Of a stretch of 64,000 nt of DNA, positions 17,305 to 25,416 are shown in pieces (position 1 is the first letter of the stretch; each line of letters begins with the position of its first letter). Source of the stretch: Verrucomicrobiota bacterium (GTDB taxonomy: Bacteria; Verrucomicrobiota; Verrucomicrobiia; Verrucomicrobiales; Verrucomicrobiaceae); the NCBI GenBank assembly GCA_017301975.1, contig JAFLEI010000012.1, forward strand, positions 62,001 through 126,000, written 5' to 3'. The notes beneath the pieces were generated by a model, which was not told the origin of the DNA, searched no databases, and saw only the letters and a program-made list of their open reading frames with translations. The position numbers and the translations under genes were made by a program.

Positions 17305-18521
17305 GGGGCCAGAATGCTTTGATATAAACGGCTGTACTGCACGCCTTGAATCTCCGGCGAATGATTTGCATGCGCATAGACCTGAGCCGCCATGCCCATC
17401 TCCTGCAGGGGCCATTGGCCAGCACGAGCCTCTTCGATCAGCCGGGCCAATGCGGCCGGTTCCTGGCTGGGAAATAGCAGACCGGTGGAGCCGTGCTTTA
17501 CACGTTCAGGGATGCCGCCAATCCGACTTGCCAGGGGGGGGGTCCCTGAGGACATCGATTCCAAAACGGTCAGCGGTCCCGTGTCTCCCTTCGTCGGGCA
17601 GATGAAGAGATCCATGGCGGCATAAAGCGTGGCCATTTGGGCAGGGCTGCTCACGGAGCCGAAGGTGCGCAAGGTCAAGTCCGGCAGGGAAGGTGCCTCG
17701 GGCTCCTGCCCCCAGATGGCGAGCCCAAGACCTTTGCAGTCGATGCCGGACAGGGCTCTCCAAAGCACGTCCATGCCTTTGCGGTTGTTGTTCCAGGTGG
17801 CGCCGACGCCGAGCCAGAACAGATCCTTGCTGAGGCCCAGCCCGCCGCGGCCTGCTTCACGCGTAGGGGCGCTAAGAAACTCCGGCCGCACCACATGGGG
17901 AATCATCTCTTCTCGTGTATTAAAGCGGGAGATGAGAGGGCGCATGACGCGGCGTACATAGTCAGAAGGAGCCACCAGCGTGAGGTTGCGGCGCTGCTTC
18001 AGCAGTTCATCACGTGCTTGCAGCAAAACCGCTCTTGTTCTGCATCCGATTTCATAGCGGTCTCGGAGGCCCGTGGTATGCTCGATCCATGAGCAGGCGT
18101 GGCCTTTGATGGGCCAGAGGTCATGGATGGTCCAGATCAGAGGGATGTGCGGCTCGATCTTCAGCAGTGAACCATGATAGAGATCCGCGGAATGGATGTT
18201 GTGCACATGGATCAAGTCCGGACGCTCTGTTTGGATGGCCTGGTGTAGGGCCAGTTCATGCCTTCTGGCACGCCAGTGTGCAGCCAGTGTGCGGGAGACA
18301 TTCTTGATCAGGCGCTCCAGCGGTGGCCTTTTAGCGGAAGGTGCCAGAGAGCGCTCAACGACCTGCCCTGTGAACAATCCCGCTTTCGCAGGAGGTGAAA
18401 AATGCCAGCGTTCGATCTGATATTCGGCGCGCTGCGCGAGGTCATTGGCCAGCATGTTGGCCAGTGTGGCGGCCCCGCCGTTGATATGGTCGGAGAGCAG
18501 AACGATTTTCGGCTTTTTCAT
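17301..18521 (-). CDS. GT4 glycosyltransferase
   Basis: 406 residues from ATG 18521, which overlaps the upstream gene's stop (ATGA). GT-B fold: N-terminal KIVLLSDHINGGAATLANML, DLIHVHNIHSADLYHG and IWTIHDLWPIKGHACSW. The C-terminal nucleotide-sugar domain has CPTKGDTGPLTVLESMSSGTPP with the E-x7-E-type motif. WcaC/WcaL-like enzymes have the same HDLWP..GHC segment. It adds a sugar to the glycan of this locus; donor and acceptor not determined. Confidence 0.88.
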   Translation of the reverse strand: MKKPKIVLLSDHINGGAATLANMLANDLAQRAEYQIERWHFSPPAKAGLFTGQVVERSLAPSAKRPPLERLIKNVSRTLAAHWRARRHELALHQAIQTERPDLIHVHNIHSADLYHGSLLKIEPHIPLIWTIHDLWPIKGHACSWIEHTTGLRDRYEIGCRTRAVLLQARDELLKQRRNLTLVAPSDYVRRVMRPLISRFNTREEMIPHVVRPEFLSAPTREAGRGGLGLSKDLFWLGVGATWNNNRKGMDVLWRALSGIDCKGLGLAIWGQEPEAPSLPDLTLRTFGSVSSPAQMATLYAAMDLFICPTKGDTGPLTVLESMSSGTPPLASRIGGIPERVKHGSTGLLFPSQEPAALARLIEEARAGQWPLQEMGMAAQVYAHANHSPEIQGVQYSRLYQSILAP

Positions 18522-19495
18522 ACTCCCATGAGATAAGACTTCCACAAGGGGTAGGTGCACGTGGTGGAGTAGTGCGCTTCGAATGCCGCTCTGGCATGGC
18601 GGCCCAATGCCGCGCGCTTGGGGGCGTCAGTGATCAGGGAGGTCAGGCAGGCGTGCCATTCGGCGGGCGTTTTGGCGAAGGCAATGGCACCTGATTCGCG
18701 GTCCAATTCCAATGATCCAGCCTGCGGGGTTGCCACCGTGGGAATGCCGGCCGCCATGTACTGCAGCGCCTTGATAGGGGACTTCCCCTGAGAGAAGGCG
18801 TCCACAGGGAGCGGCAGCAGACCGATGTGGAACGTTTCGACCGCCGCAGACTCGCCGCCCTGGCGCCATGGCAGATGGATGTAGGGCGTGGCGGCTGAGA
18901 AGTCAGGCTTCTTGCCGCAAAAGACGGCCAGCTCCACCTCGGGGTGCTCGCGCATGATCTGAGCGAGCACCGGTTCCAGCGTCTCCAGGTAGCACAGATT
19001 CACAGGCGCGCCTGACCAGCCGATCCGGATCCGGCCGGTGGCCGCGGTGGCAACGGGAGGCGGCCAGTCTGCTGGGTTCAGGGCCATGGGCAGCACCTGC
19101 GCATTGGCCCCCAGTGCGGAGAGATGATGGGCGATGTAATGATTGGCTACGAGGGCCACATCGGCTGCACGGACGATGCTCCGCAGCCGCCGGTTGGTGC
19201 GCCAGCGTGTCCACCAGCCATGCTTGCGCCCATGGGGGTGCCAGGTCGCGTCATCAATGTCGAACAGCAGCCTTTTCGCTTGAGCCCTGAGGGTCCGCAC
19301 TTGTGAGGTGGAGAACAGTTTCTTCTGCACCAGCACGGCCTCGTAGCCTGCGATCTCAACAGACGGAGGCAGCGTGCCCGGAGAGGCCACATCATACCCG
19401 ATACCATCCGCCTTCAGCATTTCCAGATACTGGATCACCCGGTAGTGGGTGCTGGCGCAAGACGCATCACCGAATGGCAGGACAAGAAGTTTCAT
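18518..19495 (-). CDS. GT4-like glycosyltransferase
   Basis: 325 residues, somewhat short for a GT4 enzyme. N-terminus MKLLVLPFGDASCASTHYRV with LLFDIDDATWHPHGRK, a motif seen in bacterial GT4 relatives. The C-terminal region reads GLLPLPVDAFSQGKSPIKALQYMAAGIPTVATP, the donor-binding loop. It is the first gene of a three-gene coupled set (ATGA overlaps at 18518-18521 and 17301-17304). The 295 bases upstream (19496-19790) show no convincing gene and probably carry its promoter. Confidence 0.8.
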   Translation of the reverse strand: MKLLVLPFGDASCASTHYRVIQYLEMLKADGIGYDVASPGTLPPSVEIAGYEAVLVQKKLFSTSQVRTLRAQAKRLLFDIDDATWHPHGRKHGWWTRWRTNRRLRSIVRAADVALVANHYIAHHLSALGANAQVLPMALNPADWPPPVATAATGRIRIGWSGAPVNLCYLETLEPVLAQIMREHPEVELAVFCGKKPDFSAATPYIHLPWRQGGESAAVETFHIGLLPLPVDAFSQGKSPIKALQYMAAGIPTVATPQAGSLELDRESGAIAFAKTPAEWHACLTSLITDAPKRAALGRHARAAFEAHYSTTCTYPLWKSYLMGV

Positions 19496-19790
19496 GGAAA
19501 TTTAGTGAGGAGGGCCAGGGGGCCTTCAGCGCCAAGTCTTGACTTCAAGAAAGTGTGGAGAGACATCATCTGCTAATCAAACCTGCTCAGAGTACAGCTC
19601 CGGCCCGCCCATGCAACTCGTGGGAGTTTTGGTCTGAGCGAAAAAAATGCACCATAACTCCAACCCTTTGCAGCGACGATTAAAAAACGCATTCCGTGAC
19701 GACCGTGCAGGAACCCCGGTGCCCAATCTCAAAAGGCGCTACCGACTCAGGTGTTCGGTTGAGTGGACATTGAGCACCAGCTCCTGGCAA

Positions 19791-20654
19791 TCATGCTTCC
19801 AAGTCGCAAGTGCGCCGACTGATAACAACCATGTAGGCGTAGTTCGACGTTTTAATGAAGTAATTTTTATAACCTGCCTGAATCAGGTACTGGTTTAGCA
19901 ACTCCCACACATAGATGTCACTTGTCATGATATCTTCGATGATCACTACTCCGTCCGGCTTGATCATTCCCAAGGCGAATTTTAGAGTCAGAAGATTGGC
20001 GTGAGCCATATGCAACCCATCATCAATGATGAGGTCAAATTTTTCAGGTCCCAGGTTTTTTTCGAGATCTTGAAAAGTGGACCACTTGGTTTGATCGACG
20101 TAAAAGGTTTTAATCCGATCTTCAGTGAAGAGGATGCGGGAATCCACATCTGCTCCATAAATGAGCGAATTGGGCATGAAGTCTCTGAAGGCCCTCAAAG
20201 ACGCTCCAGGTTTACCCTTTTCCCCCATGTTGGAACGAACATCAATGTTGTTGGTTCCCAGACCGATTTCGAGCAAACGAGTTTCAGGGTTTGATCGGAT
20301 GCTGGACAAGACGCGTCCATAAACATGGTGATACTTGTGTTTGGTGGCTTTATCACTGCCATATTGACGCAGCAATACGCCTAGTTCACGAACATCAACG
20401 GGTTCTTCCATCCCTCCCATCGAATGATCCAGGATGCGCGGCGGTGTTGGATTTGATTTAGAGACAAAGTCCAGAACAGAGACGAAATTTTTCAATGTGT
20501 CTTGATGAATCACATGAAGCTCTTCTGGGGTGAAATCCTGGTAACGAACATCGTACATCAAAGTTTTGACAAATTTGATGAGCTTGGGTGGCCACAAAAG
20601 TCCGCTTAATCTTTTGAAACTCAGCGCTGATAATAACAAATCTTTACGTCCCAT
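19791..20654 (-). CDS. SAM-dependent methyltransferase, sugar O-methyltransferase-like
   Basis: 287 residues. SAM motif RLLEIGLGTNNIDV, then IYGADVDSRILF, FDLIIDDGLHMAHANLL and DGVVIIEDI. The I-D-D-G-x-H pattern resembles metal-dependent macrolide-sugar O-methyltransferases such as MycE, and cephalosporin-hydroxylase-like proteins. LLRQYGSDKATKHKYHHVY also fits that group. Likely methylates a sugar hydroxyl in the surface glycan. Coding DNA is A/T richer than its neighbours. Confidence 0.78.
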   Translation of the reverse strand: MGRKDLLLSALSFKRLSGLLWPPKLIKFVKTLMYDVRYQDFTPEELHVIHQDTLKNFVSVLDFVSKSNPTPPRILDHSMGGMEEPVDVRELGVLLRQYGSDKATKHKYHHVYGRVLSSIRSNPETRLLEIGLGTNNIDVRSNMGEKGKPGASLRAFRDFMPNSLIYGADVDSRILFTEDRIKTFYVDQTKWSTFQDLEKNLGPEKFDLIIDDGLHMAHANLLTLKFALGMIKPDGVVIIEDIMTSDIYVWELLNQYLIQAGYKNYFIKTSNYAYMVVISRRTCDLEA

Positions 20655-20688
20655 AGAACGCGTTACTACTTGTAACGGTGGCAGTTTG

Positions 20689-21687
20689 TCAATGCGAATT
20701 TACTCCCCCAGAAGAGGCTGAAAACCGTGTTGCAGCACCTTTGGCTTCCTGAAGCGTGGACGTCTCATCCGACTTAAAATGAACGATCTGGTATTGGGTT
20801 TTCCAAGGGGACCAATTACAGGCAGCTGAATCCGGGCCAAAGAGCGCCACCGTGGGGCAGCCTGTGGCTGCGGCAAGGTGCATCGCTGCGGTATCGACGC
20901 CCACAAACAACCGGGCCTGGTAGAGCAGCCAGGCCAGCTGCTGCCACTGAATTTTTCCTGCGGTGCTCGTGCATCCCGCTCCAATGGCCAGCGTTAAGCG
21001 CTCGCCAAGGGCGATCTCCTCCAGATCAGGGCCTACGCTGATGATGATCTGATGATTTTGAGCGGTCAAGGACTGCCCCAGGCTGATCCAATGAGCATCC
21101 GCCCAGCGCTTGCGCTGCCAGCGTGTGCCGGGATGAAAAATGACCAGAGGCTTTTCCGGAGAAAGCTCAATGGGCGGCGGACTGGTGCAGCTTTTTTCAA
21201 AGACGAGCGGACCCGGCTCCTGCTGCGGGAGATTGATGAAGTCTTTGGCGTTCAAGAAATCAGCCTCCACCCGGTGGATGAATGACCAGTCGCTCTGTCC
21301 CAGGTGAGTTAAAAGCTTTTTCCAAGGCCAGCCGATCTTGTACACGAAGGCGTTGGCGCAGCGCATTTTGGCGCCGCTCAATGCGACGACAGTACGTCCA
21401 CGGTCGTTGTTGCCCAGCTCAATGGCCACGTCATAGCGTTCACGGCGTATGGCGGCCTGCAGACTCAGTGCGTGCAGAAAGCTCAGGCCGGAGCGTTTGC
21501 TCTTCTCAGGTGAGGCGGTGGTGTAAATCTTGTGGATGTCCGGGCAGCCTTTGAGAATGCTTTCCGTGCCTGCGCGGACCACGACGTCGATCTGTGCCTC
21601 AGGGAAGGCTTCTTTCACCGCCCTGACTGTGGGGGTCATCAGCAGGGAGTCTCCGATGTGGCGGAGTTTGACGAGAAGAAGACGCAT
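20689..21687 (-). CDS. GT9 glycosyltransferase (heptosyltransferase type)
   Basis: 332 residues. Family start RLLLVKLRHIGDSLLMTPTVRAVKEAFP is the GT9 hallmark of WaaC/WaaF/WaaQ enzymes that build the LPS inner core. The C-terminal domain has IFHPGTRWQRKRW, LFVGVDTAAMHLAAATGCPTVALFG. Donor is probably ADP-heptose by family, but no heptose synthesis gene is in view. WaaQ-like RWQRKRW is seen here. It supports LPS production together with lpxB and lptE elsewhere in the window. Confidence 0.9.
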   Translation of the reverse strand: MRLLLVKLRHIGDSLLMTPTVRAVKEAFPEAQIDVVVRAGTESILKGCPDIHKIYTTASPEKSKRSGLSFLHALSLQAAIRRERYDVAIELGNNDRGRTVVALSGAKMRCANAFVYKIGWPWKKLLTHLGQSDWSFIHRVEADFLNAKDFINLPQQEPGPLVFEKSCTSPPPIELSPEKPLVIFHPGTRWQRKRWADAHWISLGQSLTAQNHQIIISVGPDLEEIALGERLTLAIGAGCTSTAGKIQWQQLAWLLYQARLFVGVDTAAMHLAAATGCPTVALFGPDSAACNWSPWKTQYQIVHFKSDETSTLQEAKGAATRFSASSGGVNSH

Positions 21688-21741
21688 GTGAAAAGGGGCG
21701 GATGAATAAGGCTCGATGCAGGGAGAAGCGGCTGGATTCCA

Positions 21742-22851
21742 CTACTGAATGAGCCTCTTCACATTCTCAAGCCTCGCATGGAGATCCACCCTTGGAAAGA
21801 GAAAGGAGCCGTCTGCTGTGCGTGGAGTTTTTGAGTACAGCGAGAGGCCCTGGTTCCCGCAGATGTTGGCGATGTCACGGAAGGCATCTCCCCATGAGTC
21901 GGGCCCGTGGCCGCCATCCAGATTGATATAGACCGAGTTTCTCGCAAACAGCGCTGTGGCCAGCGCTTGTCCCAGCGGACCGACGACCACTGGTGCTGCT
22001 GAAATCAGAGCGATCTGCTCGTCCAGCGGGGTCTTGGAAAGCTGGATGGAGCGGCATGAGCCAAACACCTTTTCGACCTCCGCGACCGCTTCGTCTTCAT
22101 TGAGCAGGTAGCGGTTGGGCGCGTCTTTGCGGGACAGGAACAGCGCGGGGCCGGTTTTGGCCTGGGGACGGTGGAAGTACTCGTTCATGGCCCGGTAGTC
22201 CTGCGGGCGGGAGAGGCAGTCGTGCTTCCCGCGTAGCTGGGGGATGTAGTAGAGATCGTTGCACCGCGTGGTGCCGTCTCCGCATTCGATCATCTGATCC
22301 GCAGCGCCGCCAGTTCTTGTCAGGTAGCGGGACTGCCACTTTAGATGCCCCTTGGCAACAAGGATCTTAAAATCCGGATTCAGCTCCTGCATCTTTTTCT
22401 GGGCGGCCAGCCAGCGGGGCATGTGCTGAAACAGGAAGTGCCCATGGTTTTCGTGGTCCCGGCCGGAGAGATGGAACAGCGGCATGTTCAGCCGGTTGGC
22501 ACCGAGGTAAATGGGCTGCCGGACCTTTTTCAGCGGAAGATAATCAAGGCTGGGGCAGACCCGCAGCCACCTGCCGTCCGACGTGAAAACATTGGCCTGG
22601 TCGCCCACGATGGTGGCGTTTTGGACGCGGTACAGATTGACGGTGGGCCAGCGAATCAGCGTGGACATCGCCGTCTGGTTGTTCAACCGCGCCTCCAGCT
22701 CGCAAGAGATCTCCTCCGAGCCTGCTTCGATCAGCGGAATCACCGTGACGTCCTTGGAATTCGCCGGAGCAGATTCGATCTTGGGATAAAGACGAACTGC
22801 AGACCGTAGATTCGCATAGAGATCATGTATGCGGCGACGGAAGGATTTCAT
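21742..22851 (-). CDS. GT61 glycosyltransferase
   Basis: 369 residues. The C-terminal half carries the family pattern: FLSRKDAPNRYLLNEDE, EQIALISAAPVVVGPLGQALATALFA, and YINLDGG. HFLFQHMPRWLAAQ is the usual central motif. Bacterial GT61 members work in capsule or O-antigen synthesis. It is the first gene of the minus-strand part; 187 bases separate it from the divergent gene at 23039, where promoters for both are expected but none is clear by eye. Confidence 0.85.
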   Translation of the reverse strand: MKSFRRRIHDLYANLRSAVRLYPKIESAPANSKDVTVIPLIEAGSEEISCELEARLNNQTAMSTLIRWPTVNLYRVQNATIVGDQANVFTSDGRWLRVCPSLDYLPLKKVRQPIYLGANRLNMPLFHLSGRDHENHGHFLFQHMPRWLAAQKKMQELNPDFKILVAKGHLKWQSRYLTRTGGAADQMIECGDGTTRCNDLYYIPQLRGKHDCLSRPQDYRAMNEYFHRPQAKTGPALFLSRKDAPNRYLLNEDEAVAEVEKVFGSCRSIQLSKTPLDEQIALISAAPVVVGPLGQALATALFARNSVYINLDGGHGPDSWGDAFRDIANICGNQGLSLYSKTPRTADGSFLFPRVDLHARLENVKRLIQ

Positions 22852-23038
22852 GGCATGGATGGAGGTGCATCAAGGGAGGTGGCTCCCATTCCCCCTTTTT
22901 TCACAGGGGTGAAAGATGAATGGATGCGGCTGAAGTCGATGCGTGAGATGGGCGGTTCCAGCGTTATTACAAAGCAGACAATCCCCCCCGTGCAACCAAT
23001 TAACAGTTTGCGGATTGTGCCTCGACGTATTCAATTGA

Positions 23039-23872
23039 ATGCCCGTCTTCATGTCATCGATCCCCAACACGCAGAATGCTGCCACTGTCATCTCGTCTTG
23101 TGATGCCTACTCAGATTTGTGGCCCATCTTTTTCCACTTTTTCTTTAAGCATTGGGGGAAGCCATCCTTTCCGGTTTATCTCATCACCAATCACCGGCAT
23201 TACAAAGATCCGCGGGTGATCAGCATCCCGGTGGGCGAGGACAAGAGCTGGTCTGACAATCTCATCAATGCGCTGAAAAGCATCCCCGAGGAAAACCTCT
23301 TCGTCTGGCTGGATGACTTTCTGGTGGATCGCGACATCGACAGCGCAGCAATGACCGCGTGCATTGAGCAGCTCGACCAAGTGGGCGGCAAGTATCTGGC
23401 GGTGGACCAGTTCGGTGATCTGGGCGCGCCCGTCGAGAACAGCTGGCTTCGCTTGATCGAAGGGGGCAATCTCCGCGCGGGCCTCAATCTGTCACTGTGG
23501 AAGAAGACCTTCCTGAATCAGGTGTTGGAGCCTGCCTGCTCGATCTGGGCTGCTGAAAGCCGCCTGCGCAAGCTCAACCGCGAAGGCGAGACGGGTTTGT
23601 ATTACTTGAAAACCGAGACCCCCAAAGTGGTGTCCTATGTGGAGGGTGTCCGAGGTCAGTTCTGGAAACCGCAGGGCATCGCCTATCTGCGTGAGCAGGG
23701 CATCAAGGCGAATCTGAAGCGGCGGCCGTTTCCGCCGCAGGGAAATGATTTCTTGTCCAAGTTTTTCAGAAGCTGCTACAAGCGCAGGATGAAATCGCAG
23801 TCGGCCAGAGAGATCCGTGCGGCCTTGGAAGGGAAGGGGCTTGAAGTGCTTCCTTTGCAGGGCGTGTCCTGA
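23039..23872 (+). CDS. Glycosyltransferase-like protein of unknown activity
   Basis: 277 residues from ATG 23039; ATG 23051 is an alternative. Pattern ATVISSCDAYSDLW, PVYLITNHRHYKDP and LFVWLDDFLVDRDID looks like a GT-A type N-terminus with an acidic motif (LDDF). GNLRAGLNLSLWKK and a basic C-terminus follow. I do not recognise a named family. Transcribed away from the glycan glycosyltransferases but immediately beside them, so a role in the same glycan is likely (inference). Confidence 0.6.
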   Translation: MPVFMSSIPNTQNAATVISSCDAYSDLWPIFFHFFFKHWGKPSFPVYLITNHRHYKDPRVISIPVGEDKSWSDNLINALKSIPEENLFVWLDDFLVDRDIDSAAMTACIEQLDQVGGKYLAVDQFGDLGAPVENSWLRLIEGGNLRAGLNLSLWKKTFLNQVLEPACSIWAAESRLRKLNREGETGLYYLKTETPKVVSYVEGVRGQFWKPQGIAYLREQGIKANLKRRPFPPQGNDFLSKFFRSCYKRRMKSQSAREIRAALEGKGLEVLPLQGVS

Positions 23873-23922
23873 CTTGACACCGGGCGTAGGCAGCAAGTTT
23901 AAGAGAAAAAGACCGCATCATC

Positions 23923-24756
23923 ATGGAAGGCGAAACTGACAACCAATCCTTTGAACTCCTCGACAGCGGCGGAGGTCGCGTGCTCGAAAAGCTTGGCACG
24001 CTGGTGTCATCGCGCGCAGCCCACGCGGCCTGGTGGCGGCGCAAACTGCCGGGCGCAGAATGGCGCAAGGCGGTGGAGTTGAAGCGGGAGTTGAAAGAAC
24101 CGTTGAAGCTTCGCATCGGAACGTTGCGTTTTCTGCTCTCTCCTCAGGGCGGTCTTCGTGGACTGGCACCTGAACTGCAGGAGCTTTGGGGGCGGGTCAG
24201 CACGCAGTGCGCCGCCTTCGCGGAGCAGCAGCGCCGTCCGGCGCGCGTGCTGCATCTTTTTGGCGGAGCCGGCGGTTTCACGCTCGCTGCCGCGCAGGCT
24301 GGTGCGGCCGTGGCGCATGTGGATGTTTCGGCAGACGCGATCAAACGAGCACGTGAGCACGCGGCGCTCAACACGCTGGCCAATCGAGACATCCGATGGA
24401 TTGTGGACGATCCGGTGAAATTCGCCCAGCGTGAGCGCACTCAAACGACCCGCTACGATTTGATCGTGATCGATCCGCATACGCCGAAAGATGCCAAGCG
24501 TGGAGGATTTGAGCTTGAGCGTGATCTTGGTCCCTTGCTCAGCACGGTCAGCGGTCTGCTGTCTGACAAGCCCATCGGCGTCCTGCTTTGCTGTCGGCAG
24601 GGGGCGGTTTCGCCCACGACCTTGCAGCACCTCATGCTTCAGGAATTCAATGTATTCGGCGGGGCCGTTCAGAGCGGAGAGATTTTGCTCAAGGGGGCCG
24701 AGGGGGTGTCTGCGGTACCGGGCGGGGTGTACTCCTCCTGGTGGAAAGCCGTCTGA
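23923..24756 (+). CDS. RlmI-like class I methyltransferase
   Basis: 277 residues. RVLHLFGGAGGFTLAAAQAG is the SAM motif I of the RlmI/RlmK (YccW) rRNA cytosine methyltransferase group, followed by VAHVDVSADAIKRAREH. Motif IV reads DLIVIDPHTPKD instead of the usual D-P-P-x-F. The N-terminal PUA domain of RlmI is absent. Probably an RNA methyltransferase, but substrate is uncertain because of the altered motif IV. Confidence 0.75.
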   Translation: MEGETDNQSFELLDSGGGRVLEKLGTLVSSRAAHAAWWRRKLPGAEWRKAVELKRELKEPLKLRIGTLRFLLSPQGGLRGLAPELQELWGRVSTQCAAFAEQQRRPARVLHLFGGAGGFTLAAAQAGAAVAHVDVSADAIKRAREHAALNTLANRDIRWIVDDPVKFAQRERTQTTRYDLIVIDPHTPKDAKRGGFELERDLGPLLSTVSGLLSDKPIGVLLCCRQGAVSPTTLQHLMLQEFNVFGGAVQSGEILLKGAEGVSAVPGGVYSSWWKAV

Positions 24757-24941
24757 GAAAGGACGGTGCATCAATAGTCCTGATCATCTGGCCTGATTGA
24801 CGCCAGTGCATGTCTGATTATCAGCGGGGCTTAAGCGCATTTGAATAAATACGCAATAGAGGGGCTTGGGAACGAGGGAAGCTTTGACGGTGGAGATGAC
24901 AGAGGTGCCAGATCCGTCAACCAGCCGCATTCCTCAAGTCC

Positions 24942-25346
24942 ATGAAAACCAAACAATTGGCTCGCACGCATTCAGGGTTCAGCCTGATTGAACTCCTGGT
25001 GGTGATTATGATCATCGGTTTGCTCGCATCGATCATCGTGCCGAACCTGGGGTTTATCACAAGCGAGGCGGACAAGGTGAAAGACAAGCGCAACGCCCAG
25101 AACATCTTGCTCGCCTATACCACAGGCGTGGCGGCTGGTGTGGTATGGCCTGAAGGAGACGTGGCCACCCAGGTGGCCGCCGTCCTCGAGGGACGAAACC
25201 CGTCCAGTGGTTCGCTGGCCAGCATGATGTTTCAGTCCACAGTCGCTGCTGACAAAGTGTCTGGCACTTATCTCTACATTGGCATCAAGCCAAGCGGCGA
25301 GCTGTTCTTTGACTCTACAGGCGGGCAGAATGCTACGGGGCATTGA
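24942..25346 (+). CDS. Type II pseudopilin-like protein
   Basis: 134 residues. Class III prepilin signal: basic leader MKTKQLARTHSG, cleavage after Gly before FSLIELLVVIMIIGLLASI, with the conserved Glu at +5 of the mature protein. The mature part is short (about 120 residues) and ends in a loop containing TYLYIGIKPSGELFF. Such single pseudopilin genes are very common in Verrucomicrobiota and Planctomycetota. No secretion machinery gene is nearby. The 185 bases upstream hold no visible gene. Confidence 0.85.
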   Translation: MKTKQLARTHSGFSLIELLVVIMIIGLLASIIVPNLGFITSEADKVKDKRNAQNILLAYTTGVAAGVVWPEGDVATQVAAVLEGRNPSSGSLASMMFQSTVAADKVSGTYLYIGIKPSGELFFDSTGGQNATGH

Positions 25347-25416
25347 GTTGAACGAGAAATGGAGCTGAACGCAACTCACGGTTAAAAACCGCGCAGGGCT
25401 GCGTTTAAGCTTCTCC

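Noticed and set aside
19647..19898. 83-codon frame on the plus strand
   Set aside because: Overlaps the 3' end of the minus-strand methyltransferase, and its composition and start are not gene-like.
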